Shown piece after piece: positions 1 to 5,394 of a DNA stretch of 6,143 nucleotides; positions within the stretch are counted from its first letter, which is position 1, and the number at the start of each line of letters is the position of its first letter. Location: contig JACQPI010000097.1 in the NCBI GenBank assembly GCA_016207585.1, positions 1 through 6,143 on the forward strand, written 5' to 3'. A program made the translations under genes and the position numbers. The DNA comes from Elusimicrobiota bacterium. GTDB lineage: Bacteria; Elusimicrobiota; Elusimicrobia; UBA1565; JACRDR01. The notes beneath the pieces were generated by a model. It had not been told where the DNA came from and did not search any database. It saw nothing but the letters and a program-made list of their open reading frames with translations.

Positions 1-503
1 CCACCGATGGAGGCAAAACCTGGGCGCCGACGGTTCCGGTGAATTTCGACGTTCACGAGGTGCGCGCCCACAGGTCGCAGCCGATTGTCGCGGCAGCGGC
101 TGCGGTCGGCTTGTGCGTGAGCAACGATGGCGGACTGACTTGGGACGTGATGAAAGACGGTCTTGAAGCGACGGATTCAACGGAGTCGCTTGCAGTCGCC
201 TTTCTTCAAAATGAAGTGCTTTTCAGCGTTCAGGACGGCGGAGCGTTTGCCGAGCGCTCGCAGGTATGGCGTTGGATTATCGGCGGCAAGCATATTGAGC
301 AGGTGCGCGAAGGGCTTCCGCGGTGGCTGGTTGGCAAGATTGATACAAATCACATCGCCGCCAATGACAAGCAAGCCGCCATCCTAGATGGGGGAGGAAA
401 TCTCTGGCTGTCAAAAGAGGGTTCGACCGGTTGGAAACAGATTGCTGCTGACCTGCCCGACGCTTATGGCGTGGCTCTGTCCGACCGTTCGCTATCTTTG
501 TAG
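1..503 (+). CDS. BNR/Asp-box beta-propeller protein, C-terminal part (5' truncated by window edge)
   Basis: The reading frame is open from position 3, so the gene begins left of the window. The GTG at 39 is not needed as a start, because the codons before it already encode an Asp-box (TDGGKTW, 3-23). A second Asp-box, SNDGGLTW, lies at 120-143, and a degenerate third, SKEGSTGW, at 411-434. Asp-boxes of the S/T-x-D-G-G-x-T-W type sit on beta-hairpins of sialidase-like, YCF48-like and WD40/YVTN-like propellers, so this is the end of a propeller with roughly 50-70 residues per blade. The enzyme or ligand cannot be inferred: no catalytic sialidase residues are recognisable in this fragment, and Asp-box proteins are often non-enzymatic, extracytoplasmic or photosystem-assembly-like. 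The stop is TAG at 501-503, only 14 bases before the tRNA. Its base composition is less GC-rich than the genes to the right, which may mean a different history. The propeller fold is fairly certain; the function is unknown. Confidence 0.75.
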   Translation, partial: TDGGKTWAPTVPVNFDVHEVRAHRSQPIVAAAAAVGLCVSNDGGLTWDVMKDGLEATDSTESLAVAFLQNEVLFSVQDGGAFAERSQVWRWIIGGKHIEQVREGLPRWLVGKIDTNHIAANDKQAAILDGGGNLWLSKEGSTGWKQIAADLPDAYGVALSDRSLSL

Positions 504-506
504 AAT
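501..506 (+). promoter_or_regulatory. possible -10 box for the tRNA
   Basis: TAGAAT at 501-506 is identical to the -10 box of the promoter at 1553-1558 and lies 11 bases before the tRNA 5' end, the right distance for a short precursor. Its first three bases are the stop codon of the upstream propeller gene. No good -35 box is visible about 17 bases upstream (TGTCCG), so this is tentative. Confidence 0.35.
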
Positions 507-517
507 AAGAGCAATTC

Positions 518-589
518 GCCCCGATAGCTCAATGGATAGAGCTACTCCGTCCTAAGGAGAAGATGGGGGTTCGATTCCCTCCGGGGGCA
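518..589 (+). tRNA. tRNA-Arg (anticodon CCU), somewhat divergent
   Basis: A 72-base cloverleaf can be folded by hand. The acceptor 5' strand is 518-524, followed by T8 A9. The D stem is GCTC/GAGC (527-530/539-542) with GG in the loop. The anticodon arm is 544-560 with loop GTCCTAA, giving anticodon CCT at 551-553, which reads AGG (Arg). The variable loop is four bases. The T stem GGGGG/CCCTC (565-569/577-581) encloses loop TTCGATT. The acceptor 3' strand is 582-588 and the discriminator is A589. CCA is not encoded. Oddities: the two inner acceptor pairs are mismatched (G6-G67 and A7-C66), pair 27-43 is A-A, and position 32 is G rather than a pyrimidine. It is either a working but relaxed minor tRNA or a decaying copy. 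The D and T arms and the anticodon loop are otherwise well kept. Confidence 0.8.
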
Positions 590-795
590 GTTTTCCCCTT
601 CGGGGATGGTGACAGTCGTCCTGGCGAGCGCAAGCGAGCCGACGACGCCAGAGGAAGGGGCGGAGCCCCTTCCATGGGGAGCGCCGCGCGCGACCTCCGG
701 AGCGAAGCGAAGGGCGCGCGGTCTTTAGGACCCGAGCGCGCAAGCGCGAGGGCGCGACAGGCGGGGGCAGTCTTGCGCTCCGGGAAAGGTGACAG
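583..795 (+). repeat. imperfect 33-base direct repeats bracketing a ~150-base spacer, first copy overlapping the tRNA 3' end
   Basis: Copy 1 is 583-615 and copy 2 is 763-795. Both begin GGGGGCAGT and end GGTGACAG. By eye, 27 of 33 positions agree. The first seven bases of copy 1 are the last bases of the tRNA (GGGGGC plus the discriminator A). The arrangement resembles a duplication of a tRNA 3' end around an insert, as left by site-specific integration or by repeat amplification. However, the insert is only 147 bases and has no recombinase gene, so an attachment-site reading is speculative. Copy 2 ends 13 bases before the TPR gene start. Confidence 0.5.
615..752 (+). repeat. cluster of GC-rich hairpins with GNRA-type loops
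   Basis: Four hairpins follow one another. (1) GTCGTC/GACGAC (615-620/641-646) continues through GGC/GCC to a GCAA tetraloop at 630-633. (2) GGAAGGGGC/GCCCCTTCC is a perfect 9-bp stem with loop GGA (653-673). (3) CCGCGCGC/GCGCGCGG (684-691/714-721) encloses GAGCGAAGCGA. (4) CCC/GGG (731-733/750-752) encloses GCGC, a GCAA loop and GCGC. Hairpins 1 and 4 share the same plan: an outer stem, facing GA dinucleotides that could form tandem sheared G-A pairs, an inner GC stem, and a GCAA loop. Hairpin 3 has a shortened version of the core. This fits a dispersed palindromic repeat family or a structured RNA downstream of the tRNA. No protein is supported here. Confidence 0.55.
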
Positions 796-808
796 CTAGG
801 GAGGATTT

Positions 809-1465
809 ATGAGCAAACAGTGGGTCCGGCAGGAGATTCAAAAGAACGCCATCGCGGACTATACCGGCGTCGCGCTCAGTTGGGTCCAGGAAAACAGGGA
901 AAAGGTCCTGGGGATCGGAGGGGCCGTCCTGGCGGCCGCCATCCTGGGCGGGCTCTTCATCTACCGCACGTTCCAAGGCAGGACGGACGCCTGGGAGAGG
1001 CTGGCCGTCGCGCAGAGCTACGCCTACCAGGGCCAGGCGGGTCAGGCCCTGGAGCAGATCAACGCGCTCCAACTGCAGGCGCGCCGCACCCCGGCCGCCG
1101 GCTTCGGCATGCTCTTCGCGGGGGATGTCTTGTACCGCGCCGGAAAATACAGGGAAGCGGCCGACACCTACCAAAAAATATTGGATGAAGGCGTTCCCAA
1201 GTCGCTCTTCCCTTTCGCGCTGGGCAACCTGGGCCTCACCCAGGAGGCGGCGGGCGATTGCCGCCGGGCGGCTGCCACCGGCCAGCAATTTTTGGACGCC
1301 TACCAGGACCACTTCCTGGCGCCTCCCGTCCACGCCTCCCTGGCCCGCTGCATCGAGACGCTGGGCGACAAGGAAAAGGCGAAGGCCGCCTACGAGCGCA
1401 TCAGCCTCCTCTATCCAGATACCCCGTGGGCCCAGTGGGCCCAGGCCCGGCTCAAGCCTTCCTGA
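809..1465 (+). CDS. membrane-anchored tetratricopeptide-repeat protein (YfgM-like)
   Basis: The 218-residue product has a short N-terminal tail rich in charged residues (1-31), one membrane segment at about 33-52 (GIGGAVLAAAILGGLFIY within it), and a C-terminal helical domain with about four TPR-like units near residues 60-92, 98-129, 131-166 and 173-215. Typical TPR features are visible, such as AGKYREAADTYQKIL and LGDKEKAKAAYERISLLYPD. This layout matches the TPR_21/YfgM group, single-span inner-membrane proteins that in Escherichia coli associate with SecYEG and periplasmic chaperones. By analogy the TPR part should face the periplasm and bind protein partners. The start is well set: AGGGAGG at 798-804 sits four bases before ATG 809. 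The gene stands alone, with no clear promoter or terminator beside it, and might be read through from the tRNA. A general TPR scaffold with another partner is the main alternative. Confidence 0.8.
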   Translation: MSKQWVRQEIQKNAIADYTGVALSWVQENREKVLGIGGAVLAAAILGGLFIYRTFQGRTDAWERLAVAQSYAYQGQAGQALEQINALQLQARRTPAAGFGMLFAGDVLYRAGKYREAADTYQKILDEGVPKSLFPFALGNLGLTQEAAGDCRRAAATGQQFLDAYQDHFLAPPVHASLARCIETLGDKEKAKAAYERISLLYPDTPWAQWAQARLKPS

Positions 1466-1528
1466 TACAGGATAGCACAGGCTGGCACAACATGAATTTA
1501 GGTGGCGCTATAACGGCAATCTTGGCGC

Positions 1529-1558
1529 TTGACAGCCTCAACGAGGTTTAGTTAGAAT
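1529..1558 (+). promoter_or_regulatory. sigma70-type promoter for the first beta-barrel gene
   Basis: A perfect -35 box TTGACA (1529-1534) is followed after 18 bases by TAGAAT (1553-1558), five of six matches to TATAAT. Transcription would start near 1565, giving a leader of about 125 bases before the ATG at 1691. Confidence 0.75.
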
Positions 1559-1565
1559 GGGTACG

Positions 1566-1690
1566 CTTGATAAGGGACACCCGCGCAGGGTGCTCCTTGG
1601 CAAAAGCGTGGGCATCCCGAAAGGATGCCGGAAAGAACAGGCGTCCCGTTCAATCCGGGATGCTTACAGCAACTAAGGGGGTCACACAAC
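1566..1690 (+). promoter_or_regulatory. structured 5' leader with mutually exclusive hairpins (riboswitch- or attenuator-like)
   Basis: Stem 1 is CACCC/GGGTG (1578-1582/1588-1592), extendable by GGA/TCC. Four further segments can pair in two ways. In state 1, GGCATCC/GGATGCC (1611-1617/1623-1629) forms beside GCGTCCCG/CGGGATGC (1641-1648/1656-1663). In state 2, GCATCCCG (1612-1619) pairs perfectly with CGGGATGC (1656-1663), and inside it GGATGCC (1623-1629) pairs with GGCGTCC (1640-1646). In addition, CTCCTTGG (1593-1600) is complementary, with two G-U pairs, to CTAAGGGG (1673-1680), which contains the Shine-Dalgarno of the porin. That pairing competes with the extension of stem 1. No run of T follows, so control would be of translation or stability rather than intrinsic termination. 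I compared it from memory with common riboswitch classes (TPP, cobalamin, c-di-GMP-I, glycine, SAM, fluoride, ZTP) and saw no match. Confidence 0.5.
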
Positions 1691-3106
1691 ATGAAGAAGC
1701 TCCTGGGTGCGGCACTCAGCGCGGCCCTTATCCTTCCTGCGGGCACGGCGGGCGCCGAACTACTCAAGAACCTGAAGGTTGGCGGCCAATTGGACATACA
1801 AGCCAACTCGGCCATCAACACGAGGGACTTCGTAACCAACGGGACAGGCAACAACGACCGGCTCGGCAGCGCGGTCACCCGTGTTCTTCTCAACGCAAAC
1901 TGGGACCTGCTCGATGACGTCCATGCCAGGGTCACTCTCCGCAAGAACGACCGGGCGTGGGGCGACACCAGCGGCGGTGGTTCCGGACAGGGCTCCGACT
2001 CCGGCCAGAGCCAGGCGGTCGGCTCGGGCGGAATCCAGGGCAACACCTACGTCAACGAGTCGTTCATAAAGGTTGACAAGCTGCTCGGCCAAGGGGACGT
2101 GACGGTGGGCCGGCAGTTCTTCGGCAACGCGGGCGACCCGATCGTCTACTTCGGGCCGAAGGACAACTACGGACTCGCCGTCCAGGCGCTCGACGCCTTC
2201 CGGCTCGACTGCGGCCACGACTGGGGCAACGTCACGGGCGTGGTGGGCAAGATCGCCGGGGACACGATCTCCGGCGCGCTTCCCGACAGCGGCACCGACA
2301 TCCGGGGCCTCGACGTGGGGATCAAGAACCTGCCGGTCAAGGCGAACGTGGTCCTCTACAACCAGGTCACGCACCGCAACGGCACCCTCGGCACCCCCGA
2401 GGGCTTCGGCGACTACCTCTGGGTCTACGGCTTCAAGCTCAAGGGAGAAGCGCTGGGCGGCTGGCTCGGCGCCGAGTTCTACCAGAACTCCGGCGAGAAC
2501 CGCACGGGCGGCAGCCCGACCGCATCGGCCAACTACTCCGGCCGCGCGTTCGCGTTTGACGCGGGCTACAAGGCCGATATCGCCGACGTGGCCGGCCTCA
2601 CGCCGTGGTTCAACTTCGGCTTCGGGACCGGACGCTCGGACTCGACGTCCAACAAGAACGACGGCTTCACCGCGATCAACCCCGACTGGCGGCCCGGCAT
2701 CATCAACGGCCGCTTCTCGTCCACGATCGCCAACCACATCCTGGGCGGCGGCGGCTACGGCGGCTACGTGCCGACCGTGGGCCTCAACAACCGGGTCGTG
2801 TACGGCGTGGGCCTCAAGGTCAACCCGGCCAAGCTCAGCAAGCTGACCGCGGGCGTCCAATACTGGAACTACAACCTCCAGCGCCGGACGGTGGGGGATG
2901 CCGTCCTCGATCCCAACACCGGCGCGGCGAAAGGCAACCGCCACATCGGAGCCGAGTTCGGCGTCACGGCCGACTGGCAGCATTCCGAGAACGTCGGCGT
3001 GGGCCTGGGATGGGCGACCTTCCAGCCCGGCGGCTTCATCAAGTCGCAGCAGACCGCGCACAGCCCGGCGAGGCTTCTCTTCGCCGACTTGAAGGTGAAG
3101 TTCTAA
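1691..3106 (+). CDS. outer-membrane beta-barrel protein, alginate-export/porin-like
   Basis: The 471-residue product has a classic signal peptide (MKKLLGAALSAALILP..., cleavage likely after AGA at residue 22). The mature part is rich in alternating hydrophobic and polar strands with Gly, Asn, Asp and aromatic residues, and the last strand ends ADLKVKF with C-terminal Phe, the usual BAM recognition signal. A Gly/Ser/Gln-rich segment at about 91-116 is probably an extracellular loop or a constriction loop. The stretch near 119-164 (YVNESFIKVDKLL, then VTVGRQFFGNAGDPIVYFG) resembles the strand-turn pattern of alginate-export-family porins. ATG 1691 is preferred over an in-frame ATG at 1625, because only 1691 gives a signal peptide directly and it has AAGGGGG at 1675-1681 upstream. 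The gene has its own promoter and terminator, so it is probably monocistronic and well expressed. The solute carried is unknown. Confidence 0.8.
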   Translation: MKKLLGAALSAALILPAGTAGAELLKNLKVGGQLDIQANSAINTRDFVTNGTGNNDRLGSAVTRVLLNANWDLLDDVHARVTLRKNDRAWGDTSGGGSGQGSDSGQSQAVGSGGIQGNTYVNESFIKVDKLLGQGDVTVGRQFFGNAGDPIVYFGPKDNYGLAVQALDAFRLDCGHDWGNVTGVVGKIAGDTISGALPDSGTDIRGLDVGIKNLPVKANVVLYNQVTHRNGTLGTPEGFGDYLWVYGFKLKGEALGGWLGAEFYQNSGENRTGGSPTASANYSGRAFAFDAGYKADIADVAGLTPWFNFGFGTGRSDSTSNKNDGFTAINPDWRPGIINGRFSSTIANHILGGGGYGGYVPTVGLNNRVVYGVGLKVNPAKLSKLTAGVQYWNYNLQRRTVGDAVLDPNTGAAKGNRHIGAEFGVTADWQHSENVGVGLGWATFQPGGFIKSQQTAHSPARLLFADLKVKF

Positions 3107-3138
3107 AACAGTCCGCCGAGCCCGCAAGGGTCCGGCTC

Positions 3139-3175
3139 AAAACCCCCTCCGGCCTAAAACCGGAGGGGGTTTTTC
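3139..3175 (+). terminator. intrinsic terminator after the first beta-barrel gene
   Basis: AAAACCCCCTCCGG (3139-3152) pairs perfectly over 14 bp with CCGGAGGGGGTTTT (3160-3173), with a 7-base loop and T-rich sequence after it. A small accessory stem GAGCC/GGCTC (3118-3122/3134-3138) precedes it. The A-run on the left side means it could also work on the opposite strand. Confidence 0.9.
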
Positions 3176-3207
3176 TTTGGAGTGTTTTTTGCTAGGATTT
3201 GACGCCG

Positions 3208-4569
3208 ATGACAGAGCATACTCGAAGGATCGGAGCGGGCCTCCTCGCAGCGCTTTTCTTTCCGGGCGCGGCCGGCGCGACCAGCCTCGACGTCAACACC
3301 TTCTACCGCATGCGGGCGCTTTCCTACAAGAACCTCTACCTGGACGGCGGCTCCAACGACCGGTCCTTCATCACCCAAAACGCCCAGTTGAGCGCCTTCG
3401 TGCGCAACATCCCCGTCCAACTGGGGCCCTATCCCGACCAGACGCTCGACGTGGGCCTCTCCCTGCGCGGCATAGGCGTGGCGGGCTCCACGACCGCGCT
3501 GCAGTCCCCGTTCGATTCGATCGCCTCGCATTACCCCAACACCTCCTTCGTCCCCTACGTGGAGTCGGCCTACGTCAAGGTCAAGCAGCTCTTCGGCCGG
3601 CCCATCGAGGCGACATTCGGCCAGCAAGCCTTCACGCTCGGAAGCGGCCTGCTCCTGGCCGACGACGGGGTCGGGATGACCGGAGTCTCCATGATGGGGG
3701 GGCTCCCCTTTTGGGACATGAAGGCGGGGGGGTTCATCTTCCAGCCCCGGAACTCCCAGGCGGCCGCCGACAGCCTCATGGTCTACGGCCTCACCCTGGA
3801 GCTGCCGACGGAGGGCGTATGGCAGCTGAACCAGTTGGTCGAGAAGGACCAGATGTCCCAGAGCGTCACCGTCAATAATCTCGCGGTCAATAAGGTGACC
3901 CGCCAGTTCACGAGCCTGCGCTACCAGATGAGCTACGGCCCCTTCGTGTTCGACGGCGAGGCCGCCATCCAGCGCGGCTCGGCCGGCCCCGGCGGGCCCT
4001 CTCCAGGCAACCCGAACGGCGAGCGCATTCGATTCGACGCAAACGCGCAGGTGCTCAAGGCAAAATGGCGCCAGAGGCTGTGGCGGACCGGAGGGGAGGG
4101 AATCGCCCGGTTGTCGTTTGCCCGCGGAAGCGGGGACGTCGGCGCGACCCGGACGACCGATGAGGCCTTCTTTCCCTCGCGAGGCCATCGTTTCGACGGC
4201 CTGGAGCGGGGGGGCTTCGGAGACTTCTTCGGGGCCACCCCCTACGACGCTTTCGGCGGCAAGTCGAGCGTGACCGCCAGCGGCCTTCCCGCGGGCTTGA
4301 GCGGCATCCAAACGGTCGGCATCGGCTTCACCCCGCCGGCCTACCGCGGGATCGCCCTGGACCTCGATTACTTCCTTTTCCAGGCCGACCGCAACAGCCT
4401 GGGAGCGACCCGCACCCTGGGCCAGGAGTACGACATCCGCCTGCGCTACAACGCGCGGGACCGCTTCGCCATCCAGGCCGGCATCGCCTTTTTCAAGGCC
4501 GGCGACGCGATCAGCCCGACCAAGCCAAGCGCCCGCCGCATCACATTCGAAGTCCTCGGGCGCTTCTAG
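3208..4569 (+). CDS. outer-membrane beta-barrel protein, distant homologue of the preceding gene
   Basis: The 453-residue product starts with a signal peptide (MTEHTRRIGAGLLAALFFPG, cleavage likely after AGA at residue 24). It has a beta-rich body and ends with RITFEVLGRF, again a Phe-terminated final strand. Residues ~117-160 (YVESAYVKVKQLFG, then ATFGQQAFTLGSGLLLADDG) line up with residues ~120-164 of the upstream barrel (YVNESFIKVDKLLG, then VTVGRQFFGNAGDPIVYFG), so both belong to one alginate-export-like porin superfamily. A Pro/Gly-rich segment (SAGPGGPSPGNPNGE) and a Gly/Phe-rich stretch further on look like loops. ATG 3208 is chosen because AGGA (3194-3197) is ten bases upstream; the in-frame TTG at 3199 would leave only one base. 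A strong terminator lies just before it, and I see only a poor promoter (TAGGAT at 3193-3198), so expression may depend on weak initiation or read-through. The substrate is unknown. Confidence 0.78.
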   Translation: MTEHTRRIGAGLLAALFFPGAAGATSLDVNTFYRMRALSYKNLYLDGGSNDRSFITQNAQLSAFVRNIPVQLGPYPDQTLDVGLSLRGIGVAGSTTALQSPFDSIASHYPNTSFVPYVESAYVKVKQLFGRPIEATFGQQAFTLGSGLLLADDGVGMTGVSMMGGLPFWDMKAGGFIFQPRNSQAAADSLMVYGLTLELPTEGVWQLNQLVEKDQMSQSVTVNNLAVNKVTRQFTSLRYQMSYGPFVFDGEAAIQRGSAGPGGPSPGNPNGERIRFDANAQVLKAKWRQRLWRTGGEGIARLSFARGSGDVGATRTTDEAFFPSRGHRFDGLERGGFGDFFGATPYDAFGGKSSVTASGLPAGLSGIQTVGIGFTPPAYRGIALDLDYFLFQADRNSLGATRTLGQEYDIRLRYNARDRFAIQAGIAFFKAGDAISPTKPSARRITFEVLGRF

Positions 4570-4576
4570 CCGCCGA

Positions 4577-4596
4577 GTATCCACAGATTATCCCCA
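4577..4596 (+). other. two DnaA-box-like sites in tandem
   Basis: GTATCCACA (4577-4585) and TTATCCCCA (4588-4596) each match the DnaA box TTATCCACA at eight of nine positions. They are in the same orientation and 11 bases apart start to start, about one helical turn. They lie just after the second barrel gene and before the promoter at 4705. They could be DnaA regulatory or titration sites, or a chance pair. Confidence 0.35.
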
Positions 4597-4604
4597 ATTA
4601 CGCC

Positions 4605-4653
4605 AAGCCGCGTGGCTTAAACGCCGCTTCACGGCGGCATTAATGCCTCGCCG
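4605..4653 (+). repeat. overlapping inverted repeats after the second beta-barrel gene
   Basis: AAGCC/GGCTT with loop GCGT (4605-4618) is followed by CGCCG/CGGCG (4622-4626/4632-4636). The same CGGCG can instead pair with a later CGCCG (4649-4653) around the 12-base palindrome GGCATTAATGCC (4636-4647). The function is unknown; it may be part of 3' end processing of the barrel mRNA. Confidence 0.35.
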
Positions 4654-4660
4654 ATGACTT

Positions 4661-4692
4661 AAGGCGCGGGATCGACGGTATACGCGCCTTTC
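4661..4692 (+). terminator. possible weak terminator for the second beta-barrel gene
   Basis: AAGGCGCG (4661-4668) pairs with CGCGCCTT (4683-4690) across a 14-base loop, and only three T residues follow the GC core. The position, about 95 bases after the stop and just before the next promoter, suits a terminator, but the tail is poor. Confidence 0.35.
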
Positions 4693-4704
4693 GGCGGGCC
4701 CGAT

Positions 4705-4733
4705 TTGACATAAATATTTTTTTAAGACATAAT
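4705..4733 (+). promoter_or_regulatory. near-consensus sigma70-type promoter for the winged-helix gene
   Basis: A perfect -35 TTGACA (4705-4710), a 17-base AT-rich spacer and CATAAT (4728-4733, five of six) form the best promoter in the window. The predicted start at about 4739-4741 is only a few bases before ATG 4743, so the mRNA would be leaderless or carry a leader of five bases or less. Confidence 0.75.
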
Positions 4734-4742
4734 GTCGTCCGG

Positions 4743-5339
4743 ATGGAAACCGAGCGCTGCAGATTGCGGATGCGCCTGGAGACCGGGGCGGAGCTGGAAG
4801 TCGAAGGGAGCCCGGAGCTCATCCGGGAAGAGCGCCGGGCCTTCCTGGCCGGCCGGCGAGGCTCCGCGGAGCCGGAAGAGATCCCTCTGGGCGCCCCGAA
4901 CGGCGGCCCGGGGGTGGAGCCCGGCCGAGAGTCCGCAGCCCCCGAAGGCTCCCCGGAGTATCCGCAAACGCCACCCTCTTCATCGCGCCACCACCCGCCC
5001 CGCTGGGAACCGGTCGTAGAATCCCAGGGATCCTCGATCCAGCTTCGAGCCAAACTCGACAAGGACAAAACGGAGAAGGACGCATCCCTGGTGCTCCTCG
5101 CGGCGGCGCAGAACGTGCTGAATCTCCATAGACCCACCGCCGCCCAACTGGCACGCTGGCTCCGGGCTTCGGGCTACCCCGTCCAGAGGGTGGACCGGGC
5201 GATTTCAGAAGCCATATCCCATGGCGACATCCTGGTATCCGGCAGCCGACGCGCCAGGCGCTACGAGCTCACCGGCCCGGGCCGAGTCAAAGCCTACTAC
5301 CTCGCCAAGGAACTTTCAGACAGAATCAGGGCCTCCTGA
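4743..5339 (+). CDS. small protein with C-terminal winged-helix-like domain (putative DNA-binding regulator)
   Basis: The 198-residue product has three parts. Residues 1-38 form a probable beta-beta-alpha unit (CRLRMRLETGAELEVEGS, then PELIREERRAFLAG), a pattern I have seen as a small N-terminal module in assorted uncharacterised proteins. Residues ~39-98 are a Pro/Gly/Ser/Glu-rich linker that is probably disordered. Residues ~110-195 are helical with a short wing: helix ASLVLLAAAQNVLNL, then PTAAQLARWLRASG, then VDRAISEAISHGDILVSG, then SRRARRYELTGPGRVKAYYL. This order (helix, helix, recognition helix, beta-hairpin wing ending in YELTGPG) is typical of winged-helix transcription factors. No Shine-Dalgarno precedes ATG 4743, and the upstream promoter predicts a leaderless mRNA, which argues for this exact start. 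The next in-frame ATG (4770) also lacks a ribosome site. Function is inferred from fold only; protein binding rather than DNA binding is possible. Confidence 0.7.
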   Translation: METERCRLRMRLETGAELEVEGSPELIREERRAFLAGRRGSAEPEEIPLGAPNGGPGVEPGRESAAPEGSPEYPQTPPSSSRHHPPRWEPVVESQGSSIQLRAKLDKDKTEKDASLVLLAAAQNVLNLHRPTAAQLARWLRASGYPVQRVDRAISEAISHGDILVSGSRRARRYELTGPGRVKAYYLAKELSDRIRAS

Positions 5340-5348
5340 CCCTCCGCC

Positions 5349-5366
5349 GGCCGCTGCCGCGCGGCC
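5349..5366 (+). repeat. GC-rich hairpin after the winged-helix gene
   Basis: GGCCGC (5349-5354) pairs with GCGGCC (5361-5366) around TGCCGC, ten bases after the stop codon. It has no T-run, so it is not a standard intrinsic terminator, but it may mark the mRNA 3' end. Confidence 0.3.
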
Positions 5367-5394
5367 CGGGAGCGGGGGAAAGCCCAGGCTCAAA

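Noticed and set aside
552..799. Frames on both strands through the tRNA and hairpin region
   Set aside because: They overlap the tRNA, and their peptides are Arg/Gly/Ala-rich translations of GC hairpins with no start signals.
725..1333. Minus-strand open frame of about 200 codons over the TPR gene
   Set aside because: The opposite strand has clear TPR motifs, a membrane helix and a good ribosome site; this frame has none.
1492..1551. Small frame MNLGGAITAILALDSLNEV between the TPR gene and the porin promoter
   Set aside because: It has no ribosome site, overlaps the -35 box and resembles no known small protein.
1625..1690. Upstream in-frame ATG extending the first barrel protein by 22 residues
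   Set aside because: It lies inside the leader hairpins, has no suitable ribosome site and would put non-signal sequence before the signal peptide.
1760..3127. Long minus-strand open frame (455 codons) opposite the first barrel gene
   Set aside because: It is a shadow of GC-rich coding sequence: composition is Arg/Val/Ala/Glu-heavy, there is no ribosome site or family, and the + strand protein has a signal peptide and a barrel C-terminus.
3154..4584. Long minus-strand open frame (476 codons) opposite the second barrel gene
   Set aside because: It is also a shadow frame. It runs across the intrinsic terminator, and the product has no recognisable domain.
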